NCBI RefSeq assembly: GCF_900116385.1
Contig: NZ_FPCI01000001.1
Coordinates: forward strand, 558,001-622,000
Origin: Pseudoxanthomonas sp. YR558
GTDB lineage: Bacteria > Pseudomonadota > Gammaproteobacteria > Xanthomonadales > Xanthomonadaceae
Length of the DNA: 64,000 nucleotides
Direction of reading: 5' to 3'
This document shows, piece after piece, positions 53,887-63,428 of the stretch. How positions within the stretch are numbered: the stretch's first letter is position 1; every line of letters begins with the position of its first letter. The notes beneath the pieces were generated by a model. It did no database searches. It saw only the letters and a program-made list of their open reading frames with translations, and was not told the DNA's origin. The translations under genes and the position numbers were made by a program.

Positions 53887-54075
53887 CTTCTCACAATAGG
53901 CCGGAGGTCACCCCGCCCCCAGGCGGCTGTCATCTCGCCGGAGGACGATTGGATTAAACTGGCGGCCAGCGACGACCACGGCGGAATCCGGAAACGTCGC
54001 TTTTTTCTTTTCTGACAACCCGTTAGCCGTGAAGGCAAGCCCGCGCCGGTTCCACCCGCGCACCGGAGCCCACCC

Positions 54076-55176
54076 ATGATTTTCGAAACGCTCGACACCT
54101 CCGGCCACGAACAGGTCATCTTCTGCCACAACCCGGATGCCGGGTTGAAGGCCATCATCGCCATCCACAGCACCGTGCTCGGCCCGGCACTGGGCGGCGT
54201 GCGCATGCGGCCCTACGCCGACAGCGCGCTGGCGCTGACCGACGCACTGCGGCTGAGCCGCACCATGACCTACAAGAACGCGCTGGCCGGCCTGAACGTC
54301 GGCGGCGGCAAGGCCGTGATCATCGGCGACAGCAGCCAGGACAAGACCGAGGTGCTGTTCCGTTCCTTCGGCCGCTACGTGGACTCGCTGGGCGGCCGCT
54401 ACATCACCGCCGAGGACGTCGGTACCGACGTCAACGACATGGAAAATGTCTATCGCGAGACCGAATACGTCGTCGGCGTGCACCAGGTGCATGGCGGCTC
54501 GGGCGACCCGGCCCCGTTCACCGCCTACGGTGCACTGCAGGGCCTGATGGCCACGCTGAACCGCAAGTTCGGCAACGAAGAGATCGGCAAGTACAGCTAT
54601 GCCGTGCAGGGCCTGGGCCACATCGGCATGGAGTTCGTGAAACTGCTGAAGGAGCGCGGCGCCAAGCTGTTCGTCACCGACCTCAACCCGGCGCTGGTCG
54701 AGCACGCGGTGGAGGAGTACGGCGCCGAAGCGGTGAAGCCGGACGAGATCTACGACCTGCCGGTGGACGTGTTCAGCCCCTGCGCGCTGGAGTACGCGAT
54801 CAACGAGCAGACCCTGCCCCGCCTGAAGGCGAAGGTGATCTGCGGCACCGCGAACAACCAGATGTCGCACGTGACCGGCGTGGAAGCGGCCAAGCGCGGC
54901 ATCCTGTACGCACCGGACTACGCGGTGAACGCGGGCGGCGTGATGAATGTGTCGCTGGAGATCGACGGCTACAACCGCGAACGCGCGATGCGCATGATGC
55001 GGACGATCTACCACACGGTCGGCAAGATCTTCGACCTGGCCGAGAAGGAAGGCATCGCGCCGCAGTACGCGGCCGACCAGATCGCCGAGGCGCGCATGAA
55101 GGCCATCGGCAAGTTGAAGCTGCCGCTGGGCCGCACCGCGCCGCGCTTCATGGGCCACCTGCGCGGCGAGCACTGA
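54076..55176 (+). CDS. ldh: Leucine dehydrogenase (Leu/Phe/Val dehydrogenase)
   Basis: A 366-residue amino acid dehydrogenase: [18 protein letters not shown] contains the catalytic Lys of the TYKNA motif and the GGGKA glycine loop, and the Rossmann fingerprint is [12 protein letters not shown]. The DPAPFTAYG stretch, PCALEYAIN and [12 protein letters not shown] are typical of LeuDH. It converts leucine, valine and isoleucine to 2-keto acids with NAD. It is divergent from the TetR gene and just upstream of isovaleryl-CoA dehydrogenase, which fits leucine breakdown. Confidence 0.92.
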   Translation: MIFETLDTSGHEQVIFCHNPDAGLKAIIAIHSTVLGPALGGVRMRPYADSALALTDALRLSRTMTYKNALAGLNVGGGKAVIIGDSSQDKTEVLFRSFGRYVDSLGGRYITAEDVGTDVNDMENVYRETEYVVGVHQVHGGSGDPAPFTAYGALQGLMATLNRKFGNEEIGKYSYAVQGLGHIGMEFVKLLKERGAKLFVTDLNPALVEHAVEEYGAEAVKPDEIYDLPVDVFSPCALEYAINEQTLPRLKAKVICGTANNQMSHVTGVEAAKRGILYAPDYAVNAGGVMNVSLEIDGYNRERAMRMMRTIYHTVGKIFDLAEKEGIAPQYAADQIAEARMKAIGKLKLPLGRTAPRFMGHLRGEH

Positions 55177-55231
55177 GACCGAAGGCGTTACCGAAAACCT
55201 GGAAGTTGGGCCGCGGAGGAGGGAGGACCGA

Positions 55232-56404
55232 ATGCGACCGGATACCGTCAGCGGGTTTCCGCTGGGCGAAGAGTTGGATGCGCTGCGCGAGGCCGTGCAG
55301 CGGTTCGCGCAGACCGAGATCGCGCCGCGTGCGGCGCAGATCGACCACGACAATGCGTTCCCGCAGGACCTGTGGCCCAAGCTGGGCGAGCTGGGCCTGC
55401 TGGGCATCACCGTCGACCCCGAGTTCGGCGGTAGCGGCATGGGCTATCTGGCCCACCTGGTCGCGATGGAGGAAATCTCGCGGGCGTCGGGTTCGGTCGG
55501 CCTGAGTTACGGCGCGCACTCCAACCTGTGCATGTCCAATCTCTACCTCAACGGCAACGCCGCCCAGCGCGCGAAGTACCTGCCGAAGCTGTCCAGCGGC
55601 GAGTGGAAAGGCGCGCTCGCGATGAGCGAACCCGGCGCCGGCTCCGACGTGGTCGGCTCGATGAGCTGCCGCGCCGAACTCTGGGATGGCGTCTGGGTCG
55701 CCAACGGCAACAAGATGTGGATCACCAACGGGCCGGAAGCCGACGTGCTGCTGGTCTACATGCGCACCGCGGGCAAGGATGCGGGCAGCAAGTGCATGAC
55801 CGCCTTCATCGTCGAGCGCGGCATGAAGGGCTTCTCTACCGCGCAGAAGCTCGACAAGCTGGGCATGCGCGGCAGCAACACCTGCGAACTGGTGTTCGAG
55901 AACTGCGAGATCCCTGCCGAGAACGTGCTGGGCGAGGTCAACCAGGGCGTGCGCGTGCTGATGAGCGGCCTGAACACCGAGCGCTTGGTGCTGAGCGGCG
56001 GACCCATCGGCCTGATGCAGGCCGCGCTCGACATCACCCTGCCCTACGTGCGCGAGCGCAAGCAGTTCGACGCGGCCATCGGCACGTTCGGCCTGATGCA
56101 GGGCAAGCTGGCCGACATGTACACCGCGCTGCAGTCCAGCCGCGCCTTCGCCTACCAGGTGGCGCGCGGCTTCGACGAAGGCCAGGGTTCGCGCGCCGCG
56201 GCGGCAGGCTGCCTGCTGCACGCGTCGGAAGCCGCGGTGCAGGTGACGCTGGAAGCCATCCAGTCGCTGGGCGGCAACGGCTACATCAACGAGTACCCCG
56301 CCGGCCGCCTGTTGCGCGATGCGAAGCTCTACGCCATCGGCGCCGGGACGAATGAAATCCGCCGCATGCTGATTGGGCGGGAGTTGTTCGACGGTCGCGG
56401 TTGA
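55232..56404 (+). CDS. liuA: Isovaleryl-CoA dehydrogenase
   Basis: A 390-residue acyl-CoA dehydrogenase with a GGAGG ribosome site. FAD-binding: [15 protein letters not shown] and [10 protein letters not shown]. The catalytic Glu is in the G-helix, [17 protein letters not shown], as in isovaleryl-CoA dehydrogenases, and the usual C-terminal Glu position reads [10 protein letters not shown]. It oxidises isovaleryl-CoA to 3-methylcrotonyl-CoA, feeding LiuB. It starts 56 bases after ldh. Confidence 0.9.
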   Translation: MRPDTVSGFPLGEELDALREAVQRFAQTEIAPRAAQIDHDNAFPQDLWPKLGELGLLGITVDPEFGGSGMGYLAHLVAMEEISRASGSVGLSYGAHSNLCMSNLYLNGNAAQRAKYLPKLSSGEWKGALAMSEPGAGSDVVGSMSCRAELWDGVWVANGNKMWITNGPEADVLLVYMRTAGKDAGSKCMTAFIVERGMKGFSTAQKLDKLGMRGSNTCELVFENCEIPAENVLGEVNQGVRVLMSGLNTERLVLSGGPIGLMQAALDITLPYVRERKQFDAAIGTFGLMQGKLADMYTALQSSRAFAYQVARGFDEGQGSRAAAAGCLLHASEAAVQVTLEAIQSLGGNGYINEYPAGRLLRDAKLYAIGAGTNEIRRMLIGRELFDGRG

Positions 56405-56414
56405 TCTGCCCGTC

Positions 56415-56468
56415 GTAGGGTGGGCCTTGGCCCACCATCTAGTGATGGCGGGCTGAAGCCCGCCCTAC
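56415..56468. repeat. REP pair, family B, covering the DUF2189 gene's stop codon
   Basis: GTAGGGTGGGCCTTGGCCCA (56415-56436, through CC) and the inverted GGCGGGCTGAAGCCCGCC plus CTAC (56447-56468). The minus-strand TAG stop of the DUF2189 gene (56467-56465) is part of the second element's conserved GTAG end. Confidence 0.88.
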
Positions 56469-57253
56469 TTCGCACCAGCGCCATCCAGGGCTGGCCACGA
56501 CGTTGCATCCAGCGTTTCCCGATAGGCGTGCCAACTGGCGTAGGCCAGCCAGGGCATCAGGATCGCCAACCCGAGTAGCGCGGTGGCGAAGCCGATCGCG
56601 GTCAGGGCGACCAGCACCAGGCCCCATACGGCCATCACGCCCTTGTTGCGCATCACGGCATGCACGCTGGAAACGGCGGCCGTGACCATGTCGACGTCGC
56701 GGTCGGCGATCATCGGCAGCGATAACGCGGTCACCGCGAACGTCAGCGCGGCGAACACCGCGCCGATGACCGAGCCCAGCGCCAGGAATTCCCAGAACGC
56801 ACCCGGATCGCTTCCATCGAACGGGAAGAACGCGCTGACCATCATCCCGGCGCGCGACCACAGCAGGATGATCACCCCCTGCCCCAGCGCGAATACGCCC
56901 GCCTGCCCCAGTACGCGACGAGCGAGCACGAATGAATCGCGCAGGCGCGGCGTGCGCTCCTGCTCCAGCGCACGGCTCACGCAATACAGTCCTACGCAGA
57001 TCAGCGGCGCGACGAACACGAACCCCGACAGCAGGGTCGCCAGCAGCGCGAACCGGCCCAGCACGAAGGCCAGCCACGAGATACCGGCGCTCACCAGCAC
57101 GATTACTCCGCCAAACAGCAGCGACAGACCCGGCGCCCGGCGCAGGTCTCGCCAGCCGGCGCGCAGCCAGCGCCACGGCGCGCCCGCGTCCAGGGTCGCG
57201 CAGGGCACGACAAAGGCGCGCGGCACCGTGTCTGCGGACGGTTCTTCTGACAT
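56465..57253 (-). CDS. DUF2189 family multipass membrane protein
   Basis: The start at 57253 has a GGGAG site and the 262-residue product has about six TM helices (SLLFGGVIVLVSAGISWLAF, LLATLLSGFVFVAPLICVGLY, VFALGQGVIILLW, and later pairs). PWRWLRAGWRDLRRAPG at the N-terminus and APLICVGLYCVSRALE are DUF2189 features. Function is unknown. Its TAG stop lies in a REP element. It lies between liuA and the thiolase, on the opposite strand, interrupting the cluster. Confidence 0.82.
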   Translation of the reverse strand: MSEEPSADTVPRAFVVPCATLDAGAPWRWLRAGWRDLRRAPGLSLLFGGVIVLVSAGISWLAFVLGRFALLATLLSGFVFVAPLICVGLYCVSRALEQERTPRLRDSFVLARRVLGQAGVFALGQGVIILLWSRAGMMVSAFFPFDGSDPGAFWEFLALGSVIGAVFAALTFAVTALSLPMIADRDVDMVTAAVSSVHAVMRNKGVMAVWGLVLVALTAIGFATALLGLAILMPWLAYASWHAYRETLDATSWPALDGAGAK

Positions 57254-57379
57254 ATAGCTCTCCCCTCCGGCCCGAGCATACGCCGCGTCGGGGCATGCGA
57301 CCCTGTACGAACGGCCGATTTGCCCGCCGTCGGGCCGGGGCGGGATAATCGGGATCTCACTCCACGCGGGAAGTCCCCC

Positions 57380-58555
57380 ATGTCCGACATCGTCATCGCC
57401 GCCGCCAAACGTACCGCCATCGGTTCGTTCCTTGGCCAGTTCAACGGCGTCCCCACCCCTACGCTGGGCGCGGCCGCCATCGCGGCGGCGCTGGAACAGT
57501 CGGGGATCCCGGCCGCGGACGTGTCCGAGGTCATCATGGGCTGCGTGCTGCCGGCCAACCTCGGCCAGGCACCCGCTCGCCAGGCCTCGCGCGCCGCCGG
57601 TATCCCGGACGCCGCAGGCGCCACGACCATCAACAAGGTCTGCGGCTCGGGCATGAAGGCCATCATGCTGGGCCATGACCTGATCAAGGCCGGGTCGGCC
57701 AGCATCGTGGTCGCCGGCGGCATGGAATCCATGAGCAATGCGCCGCACCTGATCCCCAACTCGCGCACCGGCAACCGCTACGGCAACTTCCAGGCGGTGG
57801 ACCACATGGCGTGGGACGGCCTGACCAGCCCGTACGACGGCCAACCGATGGGCGTGTTCGCCGAGGCCACCGTAGCCAAGTTCGGCTTCACCCGCGAGGA
57901 GCAGGATGCCTACTCCATCGAATCGGTGACCCGCGCCCAGGCCGCGCAAGCCTCCGGCGCGTTCGATGGCGAGATCGTCCCGGTCAAGGTCGCGACCCGC
58001 AAGGGCGAGGTCGAGGTGGCCACCGACGAGCAGCCGGGCAAGTCCGACATCGCCAAGATCCCGACCCTCAAGCCCGCCTTCAAGAAGGACGGCAGCGTCA
58101 CCGCTGCCAGCTCGTCCAGCATCTCCGACGGCGCCGCCGCGACGGTCCTGCTGAGCGCCGACGAAGCCGCCAAGCGCGGCCTGCAGCCGTTGGCGAAGAT
58201 CGTCGGCCATGCCACCTATTCGCAGGCACCGGAATGGTTCACCACCGCGCCGGTCGCCGCCATCGACAAGCTGCTGAAGCAGGTCGGCTGGACGGTGGAC
58301 CAGGTGGACCTGTTCGAGGTCAATGAAGCGTTCGCCGTGGTGGCGATGGCGCCGATCAAGGAACTGGGCATCCCACACGCCAAGGTCAACGTCAACGGCG
58401 GCGCCTGTGCGCTCGGCCATCCGATCGGCGCGTCCGGTGCCCGCCTGGTGGTGACCCTGATCAACGCGCTGCGTGTCCGTGGCCTCAAGCGCGGCATCGC
58501 CACCCTGTGCATCGGCGGTGGCGAAGCGACCGCGATCGCGGTCGAGGTGGCCTGA
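57380..58555 (+). CDS. Acetyl-CoA C-acyltransferase (thiolase)
   Basis: A 391-residue thiolase: active Cys in NKVCGSGMKAIMLG, His in NVNGGACALGHPIGASG, second Cys in TLCIGGGEATA. It matches biosynthetic/degradative acetyl-CoA acetyltransferases. It could complete leucine breakdown (acetoacetyl-CoA to acetyl-CoA) or feed polyhydroxybutyrate synthesis; the neighbours favour catabolism. Divergent from the DUF2189 gene. Confidence 0.88.
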   Translation: MSDIVIAAAKRTAIGSFLGQFNGVPTPTLGAAAIAAALEQSGIPAADVSEVIMGCVLPANLGQAPARQASRAAGIPDAAGATTINKVCGSGMKAIMLGHDLIKAGSASIVVAGGMESMSNAPHLIPNSRTGNRYGNFQAVDHMAWDGLTSPYDGQPMGVFAEATVAKFGFTREEQDAYSIESVTRAQAAQASGAFDGEIVPVKVATRKGEVEVATDEQPGKSDIAKIPTLKPAFKKDGSVTAASSSSISDGAAATVLLSADEAAKRGLQPLAKIVGHATYSQAPEWFTTAPVAAIDKLLKQVGWTVDQVDLFEVNEAFAVVAMAPIKELGIPHAKVNVNGGACALGHPIGASGARLVVTLINALRVRGLKRGIATLCIGGGEATAIAVEVA

Positions 58556-58681
58556 GGTTTTGCGCAGTTTGGGGCGAAGGCGCGCGCGTTTTCCTTCGCC
58601 CCATAGGGTTTAACAACGGATTGACAAAGATAACCGGCCAACCGCTTGACAGCGGTAATGGGCTTGTCATCATGTTGCAGG

Positions 58682-58695
58682 CGCGCAATTGCGCG
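58682..58695 (+). promoter_or_regulatory. Hairpin-forming palindrome in the 5' region of the first Ala-rich lipoprotein gene
   Basis: GCGCGCAATTGCGCG-type palindrome centred on AATT, about 30 bases before the ATG at 58726. Two TTGACA hexamers are upstream (58621 and about 58641-58646), the second followed 16-17 bases later by CATCAT. Promoter boxes are tentative. Confidence 0.4.
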
Positions 58696-58725
58696 TTGCC
58701 TAACTAACGACGAGGAAATGCAAAG

Positions 58726-59070
58726 ATGACCATGAACAAGGCTCTGATCGCGCTGGCTCTGGGTTTCGCCCTGGCTGCGTGCTCGAACCAGGAGCAGGCT
58801 GCTGACGCCGCCGCTGACGCCGCTGCCGCTTCGACCGAAGCCCAGGCTGCTGCCGACGCCTCCGCCGCCGCTGGCGAAGCCACCGCCGACGCCGCCCAGC
58901 AGTCGGCCGACGCCGCTGCCGCTGCCGCCGACGCTGCTTCGACCGCCGCGACCGACGCTGCTGCCGCCACCACCGGCGAAGCCGCTGACGCTGCTGCCGA
59001 CGCCGCTGCCCAGGCTGCTGACACCGCCGAAGCTGCGACCGACGCTGCCAAGGAAGCCACCAAGCAGTAA
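58726..59070 (+). CDS. Ala-rich lipoprotein 1
   Basis: MTMNKALIALALGFALAAC is a lipoprotein signal with lipobox LAAC. The mature 95 residues are more than half alanine, with Asp/Glu/Thr in a heptad-like pattern ([20 protein letters not shown]), so it should be a long amphipathic helix or coiled coil like Lpp. It ends with KEATKQ, so no typical Lpp C-terminal lysine. It is followed by a good intrinsic terminator and a paralogue. Confidence 0.85.
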   Translation: MTMNKALIALALGFALAACSNQEQAADAAADAAAASTEAQAAADASAAAGEATADAAQQSADAAAAAADAASTAATDAAAATTGEAADAAADAAAQAADTAEAATDAAKEATKQ

Positions 59071-59107
59071 TCTGCTGGCGGTTGCCTGATTTAGCGTTAA
59101 ACTGAAG

Positions 59108-59135
59108 AAGCCGCCAGTTCGCTGGCGGCTTTTTC
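59108..59135 (+). terminator. Intrinsic terminator of Ala-rich lipoprotein 1
   Basis: AAGCCGCCAG (59108-59117) and CTGGCGGCTT (59122-59131) pair perfectly around the UUCG-type TTCG tetraloop and lead into TTTTT. Confidence 0.92.
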
Positions 59136-59233
59136 TGTATCCGGGTCCGGCATCCCGGTTCGGCCTCCTCAACGGACGAACACGTCGCCTTCCCGGCGCC
59201 ACCTTCCACACACATACCGATTTGGGGATCCAC

Positions 59234-59611
59234 ATGAAGATCAAGAGCACCGTCCTGCTGGTCGCCGCCGTCCTGGCCCTGAGCGCCTGCACGAAGAGCG
59301 AGTCCACCGACGCCGCTGCCGCCGACGCCGCCGCTGCCGCCGACCAGGCCGCCGCTGCCGCTGGTGACGCTGCCACCGCCGCTGGCGACGCCGCTGCTGC
59401 CGCCGGCGACGCCGCCGCTGCCGCGACCTCCGACGCCGCTGCTGCCGCGACCGCCGCCGCTGGCGACGCCGCCGCCGCGACCGAAGCCGCTGCCACCGAC
59501 GCTGCCGCCGCCGCTGCTTCGGCCACCGCCGACGCCGCCCAGGCGACCGCCGACAAGGCTGCTGAAGTGGCCGACAAGGCCGAAGCCAAGGCTGAAGAAG
59601 TCAAGAAGTAA
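59234..59611 (+). CDS. Ala-rich lipoprotein 2
   Basis: Start at 59234 ([19 protein letters not shown], lipobox LSAC). The mature 106 residues are again Ala/Asp-rich with a repeating AAxAAAGDAA pattern and a lysine-rich C-terminal end ([15 protein letters not shown]). It is a paralogue of the previous protein in composition rather than in exact sequence. Such proteins could tie or space the outer membrane and cell wall. A strong terminator follows. Confidence 0.85.
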   Translation: MKIKSTVLLVAAVLALSACTKSESTDAAAADAAAAADQAAAAAGDAATAAGDAAAAAGDAAAAATSDAAAAATAAAGDAAAATEAAATDAAAAAASATADAAQATADKAAEVADKAEAKAEEVKK

Positions 59612-59635
59612 TCGACTCGCCTTCGCGCGAATCGG

Positions 59636-59661
59636 AAAGGGCCCGCGCAAGCGGGCCTTTT
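59636..59661 (+). terminator. Intrinsic terminator of Ala-rich lipoprotein 2
   Basis: GCCCGC (59641-59646) pairs with GCGGGC (59651-59656) around the GNRA loop GCAA; outer A-T pairs and a T-rich tail (CTTTTCTTTT) follow. Confidence 0.88.
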
Positions 59662-59732
59662 CTTTTGCACTGCGGTTTGGCGCATGCCGGGCTTTGTGGT
59701 CTGATGCCGCCTTTCCCGCTTTCGCGTGCCGC

Positions 59733-61340
59733 ATGCCTGCCATCGCTTCGCAACTCGATCCGCGCTCGCCCGACTTCACCGCTAACGCGGCCTACCACCG
59801 GGTGCTGGTGCAGGAACTGGACCGCCGGCTCGCGCGTGCCGCCGACGGTGGCGGCGAGAAAGCGCGCGGCAAGCACACCGAGCGCGGCAAGCTGCTTGCG
59901 CGTGATCGCATCACCGCCCTACTCGACCCGGGTTCGCCGTTCCTGGAGATCGCACCGCTCGCCGCCGAAGACATGTACGACGGCGCGGCGCCTTCGGCGG
60001 GCATGGTGTGCGGCATCGGCAGGGTGATGGGGCTGGAAGTGGTCGTCGTCGCCAACGATGCCACCGTCAAGGGCGGCACCTATTTCCCGATGACGGTGAA
60101 GAAGCACCTGCGCGCGCAGGAAATCGCGCGCGAGAACCGGCTACCGTGCATCTACCTGGTCGACTCCGGCGGCGCGTTCCTGCCGCTGCAGGACGAGGTC
60201 TTCCCGGACCGTGAGCACTTCGGCCGCATCTTCTACAACCAGGCACGGCTCAGCGCGGAGAACATCCCGCAGATCGCGGTGGTGATGGGCAGCTGCACCG
60301 CCGGCGGCGCCTACGTGCCGGCGATGTGCGACGAGAGCGTCATCGTTCGCGAGCAAGGCACGATCTTCCTCGGCGGCCCGCCGTTGGTGAAGGCCGCCAC
60401 CGGCGAAGTGGTGGATGCCGAAGCGCTCGGCGGCGCCGACGTGCACACCAGTGTGTCCGGCGTGGCCGACCACTTCGCCGAGGACGACCGCCATGCGCTG
60501 GAGATCGCGCGCGGCATCGTCGGCCACCTCAACCGGCGCAAGCCCGTTCCGGTCGCCGTGCGCGAAGCACGCGAGCCGCTTTACGCCGCCGAAGAGCTCT
60601 ACGGCATCGTGCCGAAGGATACGCGCCGACCGTTCGACATCCGCGAGGTCATCGCCCGCATCACCGACGGTAGCGAACTGGACGAATTCAAGGCGCGCTA
60701 CGGCAAGACGCTGGTCACCGGCTTCGCCCATCTGCACGGCTATCCCGTCGGCATCATCGCCAACAACGGCATCCTGTTCGGCGAGAGCGCGCTCAAGGGC
60801 GCGCACTTCATCGAGCTGTGCAACCAGCGCGGCATTCCGCTGGTGTTCCTGCAGAACATCACCGGCTTCATGGTCGGTCGCAAGTACGAGAACGCCGGCA
60901 TCGCCAAGGACGGGGCGAAGATGGTCACCGCGGTCGCGTGCTCCTCTGTACCCAAGTTCACCGTCGTGATCGGCGGGAGCTTCGGCGCGGGCAACTACGC
61001 CATGTGCGGTCGCGCCTACGGCGCGCGCTTCCTGTGGATGTGGCCGAACGCGCGTATCAGCGTGATGGGCGGTGAGCAGGCTGCCAGCGTGCTGGCCACG
61101 GTGAAGCGCGACGGGATCGAGGCGGCGGGCAAGACGTGGTCGCCCGAGGATGAGGACGCATTCAAGGCGCCGATCCGCGAGCAATACGAAAGCCAGGGCA
61201 GCCCGTGGTATGCCACGGCCCGCTTGTGGGACGACGGCATCATCGACCCCGCCGACACGCGCCGCGTGCTGGGCCTGGGCATTTCGGCGTCGCTCAATGC
61301 GCCGATCGAGCCGGCGAAGTTCGGCGTGTTCCGGATGTAG
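59733..61340 (+). CDS. liuB: Methylcrotonyl-CoA carboxylase, carboxyltransferase (beta) subunit
   Basis: The ATG at 59733 ([15 protein letters not shown]) begins a 535-residue carboxyltransferase. It has the MCC-beta N-terminus, [21 protein letters not shown], the CoA-binding core ([18 protein letters not shown]), [17 protein letters not shown], and the C-terminal half with [18 protein letters not shown] and [18 protein letters not shown]. With a biotin carboxylase/BCCP alpha subunit it carboxylates 3-methylcrotonyl-CoA. The alpha subunit gene is not in the window, which is unusual since liuB and liuD are often adjacent. Confidence 0.9.
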   Translation: MPAIASQLDPRSPDFTANAAYHRVLVQELDRRLARAADGGGEKARGKHTERGKLLARDRITALLDPGSPFLEIAPLAAEDMYDGAAPSAGMVCGIGRVMGLEVVVVANDATVKGGTYFPMTVKKHLRAQEIARENRLPCIYLVDSGGAFLPLQDEVFPDREHFGRIFYNQARLSAENIPQIAVVMGSCTAGGAYVPAMCDESVIVREQGTIFLGGPPLVKAATGEVVDAEALGGADVHTSVSGVADHFAEDDRHALEIARGIVGHLNRRKPVPVAVREAREPLYAAEELYGIVPKDTRRPFDIREVIARITDGSELDEFKARYGKTLVTGFAHLHGYPVGIIANNGILFGESALKGAHFIELCNQRGIPLVFLQNITGFMVGRKYENAGIAKDGAKMVTAVACSSVPKFTVVIGGSFGAGNYAMCGRAYGARFLWMWPNARISVMGGEQAASVLATVKRDGIEAAGKTWSPEDEDAFKAPIREQYESQGSPWYATARLWDDGIIDPADTRRVLGLGISASLNAPIEPAKFGVFRM

Positions 61341-61343
61341 TCG

Positions 61344-62093
61344 ATGGCATCGCAGGTGATTCTCGTCACCGGAGGGAGTCGCGGCATCGGTGCGGCGACG
61401 GCCTTGCTGGCGGCCGAACGCGGTTACGCGGTTGGCGTGAACTACCGTCGCGATGCGGATGCGGCGGCTTCCATCGTGCAGCGGATCACCGCGACCGGCG
61501 GCCGTGCGGTCGCCTTGCAAGCCGACGTGTCGGACGAAGCAGAGGTGGTCGCCATGCTCGCTCGGCTGGACGAGACACTGGGGCCGGTGACCGCACTGGT
61601 CAACAACGCCGGCATCCTGGAAACGCAGATGCGCGTGGACGCGATGGACGCTGCCCGCATCGGCCGCATCCTCGCCACCAACGTCACCGGCACCCTGCTC
61701 TGCTGCCGCGAAGCGGTGCGACGGATGTCCGCCCGTCACGGCGGCGCCGGCGGTGCGATCGTCAATGTATCGTCTGTCGCGGCGAAGACCGGCTCGCCGG
61801 GCGAGTACGTCGACTACGCCGCATCCAAGGGCGCAATGGATTCATTGACTGTGGGCCTGGCACAGGAAGTCGCGCAGGAAGGGATACGCGTCAACGCGGT
61901 CCGACCGGGCTTCATCTACACCGACATGCACGCCGACGGTGGCGAGCCCGGACGGGTCGAGCGGGTCAAGGCCTTCGTGCCGATGCGGCGCGGCGGCCAG
62001 CCCGAGGAAGTGGCGGAAGCCATCCTGTGGCTGCTGTCCGCGCAAGCGGCCTATTCGACGGGCACCTTCATCGATGTCGCCGGCGGGCGCTGA
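61344..62093 (+). CDS. SDR family oxidoreductase
   Basis: A 249-residue classical SDR: cofactor motif TGGSRGIGAA, NNAG at about 87, catalytic Ser in VNVSSVAAKTG and YxxxK as YAASK, with VRPGFIYTDMHA after it. The start is 3 bases after the liuB stop, so they are cotranscribed. Probably NADP-dependent (RRDADAA after the second strand). The substrate is unknown; in this setting it may act on a branched-chain acyl-CoA intermediate. Confidence 0.87.
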   Translation: MASQVILVTGGSRGIGAATALLAAERGYAVGVNYRRDADAAASIVQRITATGGRAVALQADVSDEAEVVAMLARLDETLGPVTALVNNAGILETQMRVDAMDAARIGRILATNVTGTLLCCREAVRRMSARHGGAGGAIVNVSSVAAKTGSPGEYVDYAASKGAMDSLTVGLAQEVAQEGIRVNAVRPGFIYTDMHADGGEPGRVERVKAFVPMRRGGQPEEVAEAILWLLSAQAAYSTGTFIDVAGGR

Positions 62094-62261
62094 GTCCTGC
62101 CCCACTTCAGACATGTGAGAGGCGCGTCGACAACTCCGGCTGGCAGGTGAACCGGTGCGACGCGGACGATGTGGCATTGCCGTTTGGCAGGCGTGATCAC
62201 AACGTGAGGGCCCCGTCATTGGCGATAGTCCAGCGTCCACGTCCCCCGGAGCATCCCCTGC

Positions 62262-62798
62262 ATGTCCATCTGGAAAGACCAAGGCCCCGCGAAAAAAGAG
62301 GCCACGCCGCCCGTCCCCGAGCCCACGCCCGCCGCTGTGCGTGAGGCGCCGGCCGTCGCCGACTTCTCGCCCACCGTGACCGCTCCCCCCGGCACGCGCG
62401 CGCCCGAGCGGGCACCGCAGGAGGCGTTGAAGGAATCGCTGATCGCTTCCGACCTGACCATCGAAGGCAAGATCGAGGGTACGGGCCACATCCGCATCGC
62501 CGGCAAGTTCAAGGGCGACGTCAACGTGCAGGGCGACCTGACCATCGAGACCGGCGCGAAGCTCAATGGCGGCGTGCGGGCGAAGAAGGTCACCATCGCC
62601 GGCGAACTCGAGGGCAACATCGAATCGGCTGCGCGCGTCGAACTGCTCGCCTCCGGCGTGCTGATCGGCGACGTCAAGGCCGGTTCGCTCACCGTCGCCG
62701 CGGGTTCGCGGATGCGCGGTCAGGCCGATTTCGGCTGGGACGAAGTCGCCAGCAAGGGCGGCAAGTCAGGCGGTACGGAGTCCGGCGCCGCCGCATGA
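62262..62798 (+). CDS. Bactofilin
   Basis: A 178-residue protein with a bactofilin core (residues about 55-150): LKESLIASDLTIEGKIEGTG, HIRIAGKFKGDVNVQGDLTIE, KVTIAGELEGNIESAARVELL, a beta-helix with regular hydrophobic strands. Flanking tails are Pro/Ala-rich and Gly/Ser-rich as usual. Bactofilins polymerise without nucleotide and organise cell shape or cell-wall enzymes at the membrane. The stop overlaps the start of the zinc-ribbon gene. Confidence 0.9.
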   Translation: MSIWKDQGPAKKEATPPVPEPTPAAVREAPAVADFSPTVTAPPGTRAPERAPQEALKESLIASDLTIEGKIEGTGHIRIAGKFKGDVNVQGDLTIETGAKLNGGVRAKKVTIAGELEGNIESAARVELLASGVLIGDVKAGSLTVAAGSRMRGQADFGWDEVASKGGKSGGTESGAAA

Positions 62799-63163
62799 GC
62801 CAACCCCGCCCTGGCAGTGCCGGCGCCACCCGCACCTGCCCGCACTGCAAGGCGACCATCCTGGAGAGCGCGGCGGTCTGTCCCGGCTGCCGCCACCACC
62901 TGCGCTTCGAACCGGGCGCGGGCGCCAACGCGGCGCCTGCGCTCACTCCGCTACGCATTGAAGGCACGCTGCAGCCGCCCGCCGAAGGCGCGGCCTGGGA
63001 GTACAGCGTGGTCCTGTCCATACGCAACGACCGCGGCGAAGAAGTGACCCGCCAGGTGGTGGGCGTCGGCGCGATGCAGCCGCACGAGCAGCGCAGCTTC
63101 GTCCTGTCGGTCGAGCTCAACCCTGCCACGGGCAAGGCCGCAGGCCGCCGCACGCGGCACTGA
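62795..63163 (+). CDS. Zinc-ribbon protein coupled to bactofilin
   Basis: The ATG at 62795 overlaps the bactofilin stop (ATGA). The 122-residue protein has one zinc ribbon, CPHCKATILESAAVCPGCRHH, then a small beta domain (EYSVVLSIRNDRGEEVTRQVVG). Overlap suggests an assembly role with bactofilin, but no family function is established. Confidence 0.83.
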   Translation: MSQPRPGSAGATRTCPHCKATILESAAVCPGCRHHLRFEPGAGANAAPALTPLRIEGTLQPPAEGAAWEYSVVLSIRNDRGEEVTRQVVGVGAMQPHEQRSFVLSVELNPATGKAAGRRTRH

Positions 63164-63173
63164 CGTCGCGGGA

Positions 63174-63425
63174 TCAGTTTTTCTTGTCAGGTCCGCAACT
63201 GTTGCAGCCGCCACACGCGGCATCGCTGGCAGACGATCCCGCAGGCGCGATCCAGCGCCCCAGCATGCGTTGCCAGTTCGCATTCCCTTCGCGCAGCAAC
63301 GGCAGCGCCACCGCGATCCGCGCCTTGCGCAGCGGACCGGGGAATTGCTTCTTCAGCACGACCCACACGCTGGCCACCACCAGGATGGCGATGACGGCGT
63401 ATTGCAGTGCGAGCGAGACATCCAT
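63174..63425 (-). CDS. DUF6587 family protein (FeoB partner)
   Basis: The 83-residue protein has one TM helix (LALQYAVIAILVVASVWVVLKK) and a Cys-rich tail (ACGGCNSCGPDKKN). It starts 3 bases after the feoB stop codon, as in other xanthomonads. The CGGCNSCG cluster could bind metal. Its role in iron uptake is inferred from position. Confidence 0.85.
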   Translation of the reverse strand: MDVSLALQYAVIAILVVASVWVVLKKQFPGPLRKARIAVALPLLREGNANWQRMLGRWIAPAGSSASDAACGGCNSCGPDKKN

Positions 63426-63428
63426 GGC

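Noticed and set aside
58216..59779. Minus-strand Gly/Ser-rich and Ala/Ser-rich frames across the lipoprotein genes
   Set aside because: They are reverse-strand readings of the GCC/GCT alanine repeats; no start signal, and the plus-strand genes have lipoboxes and terminators.
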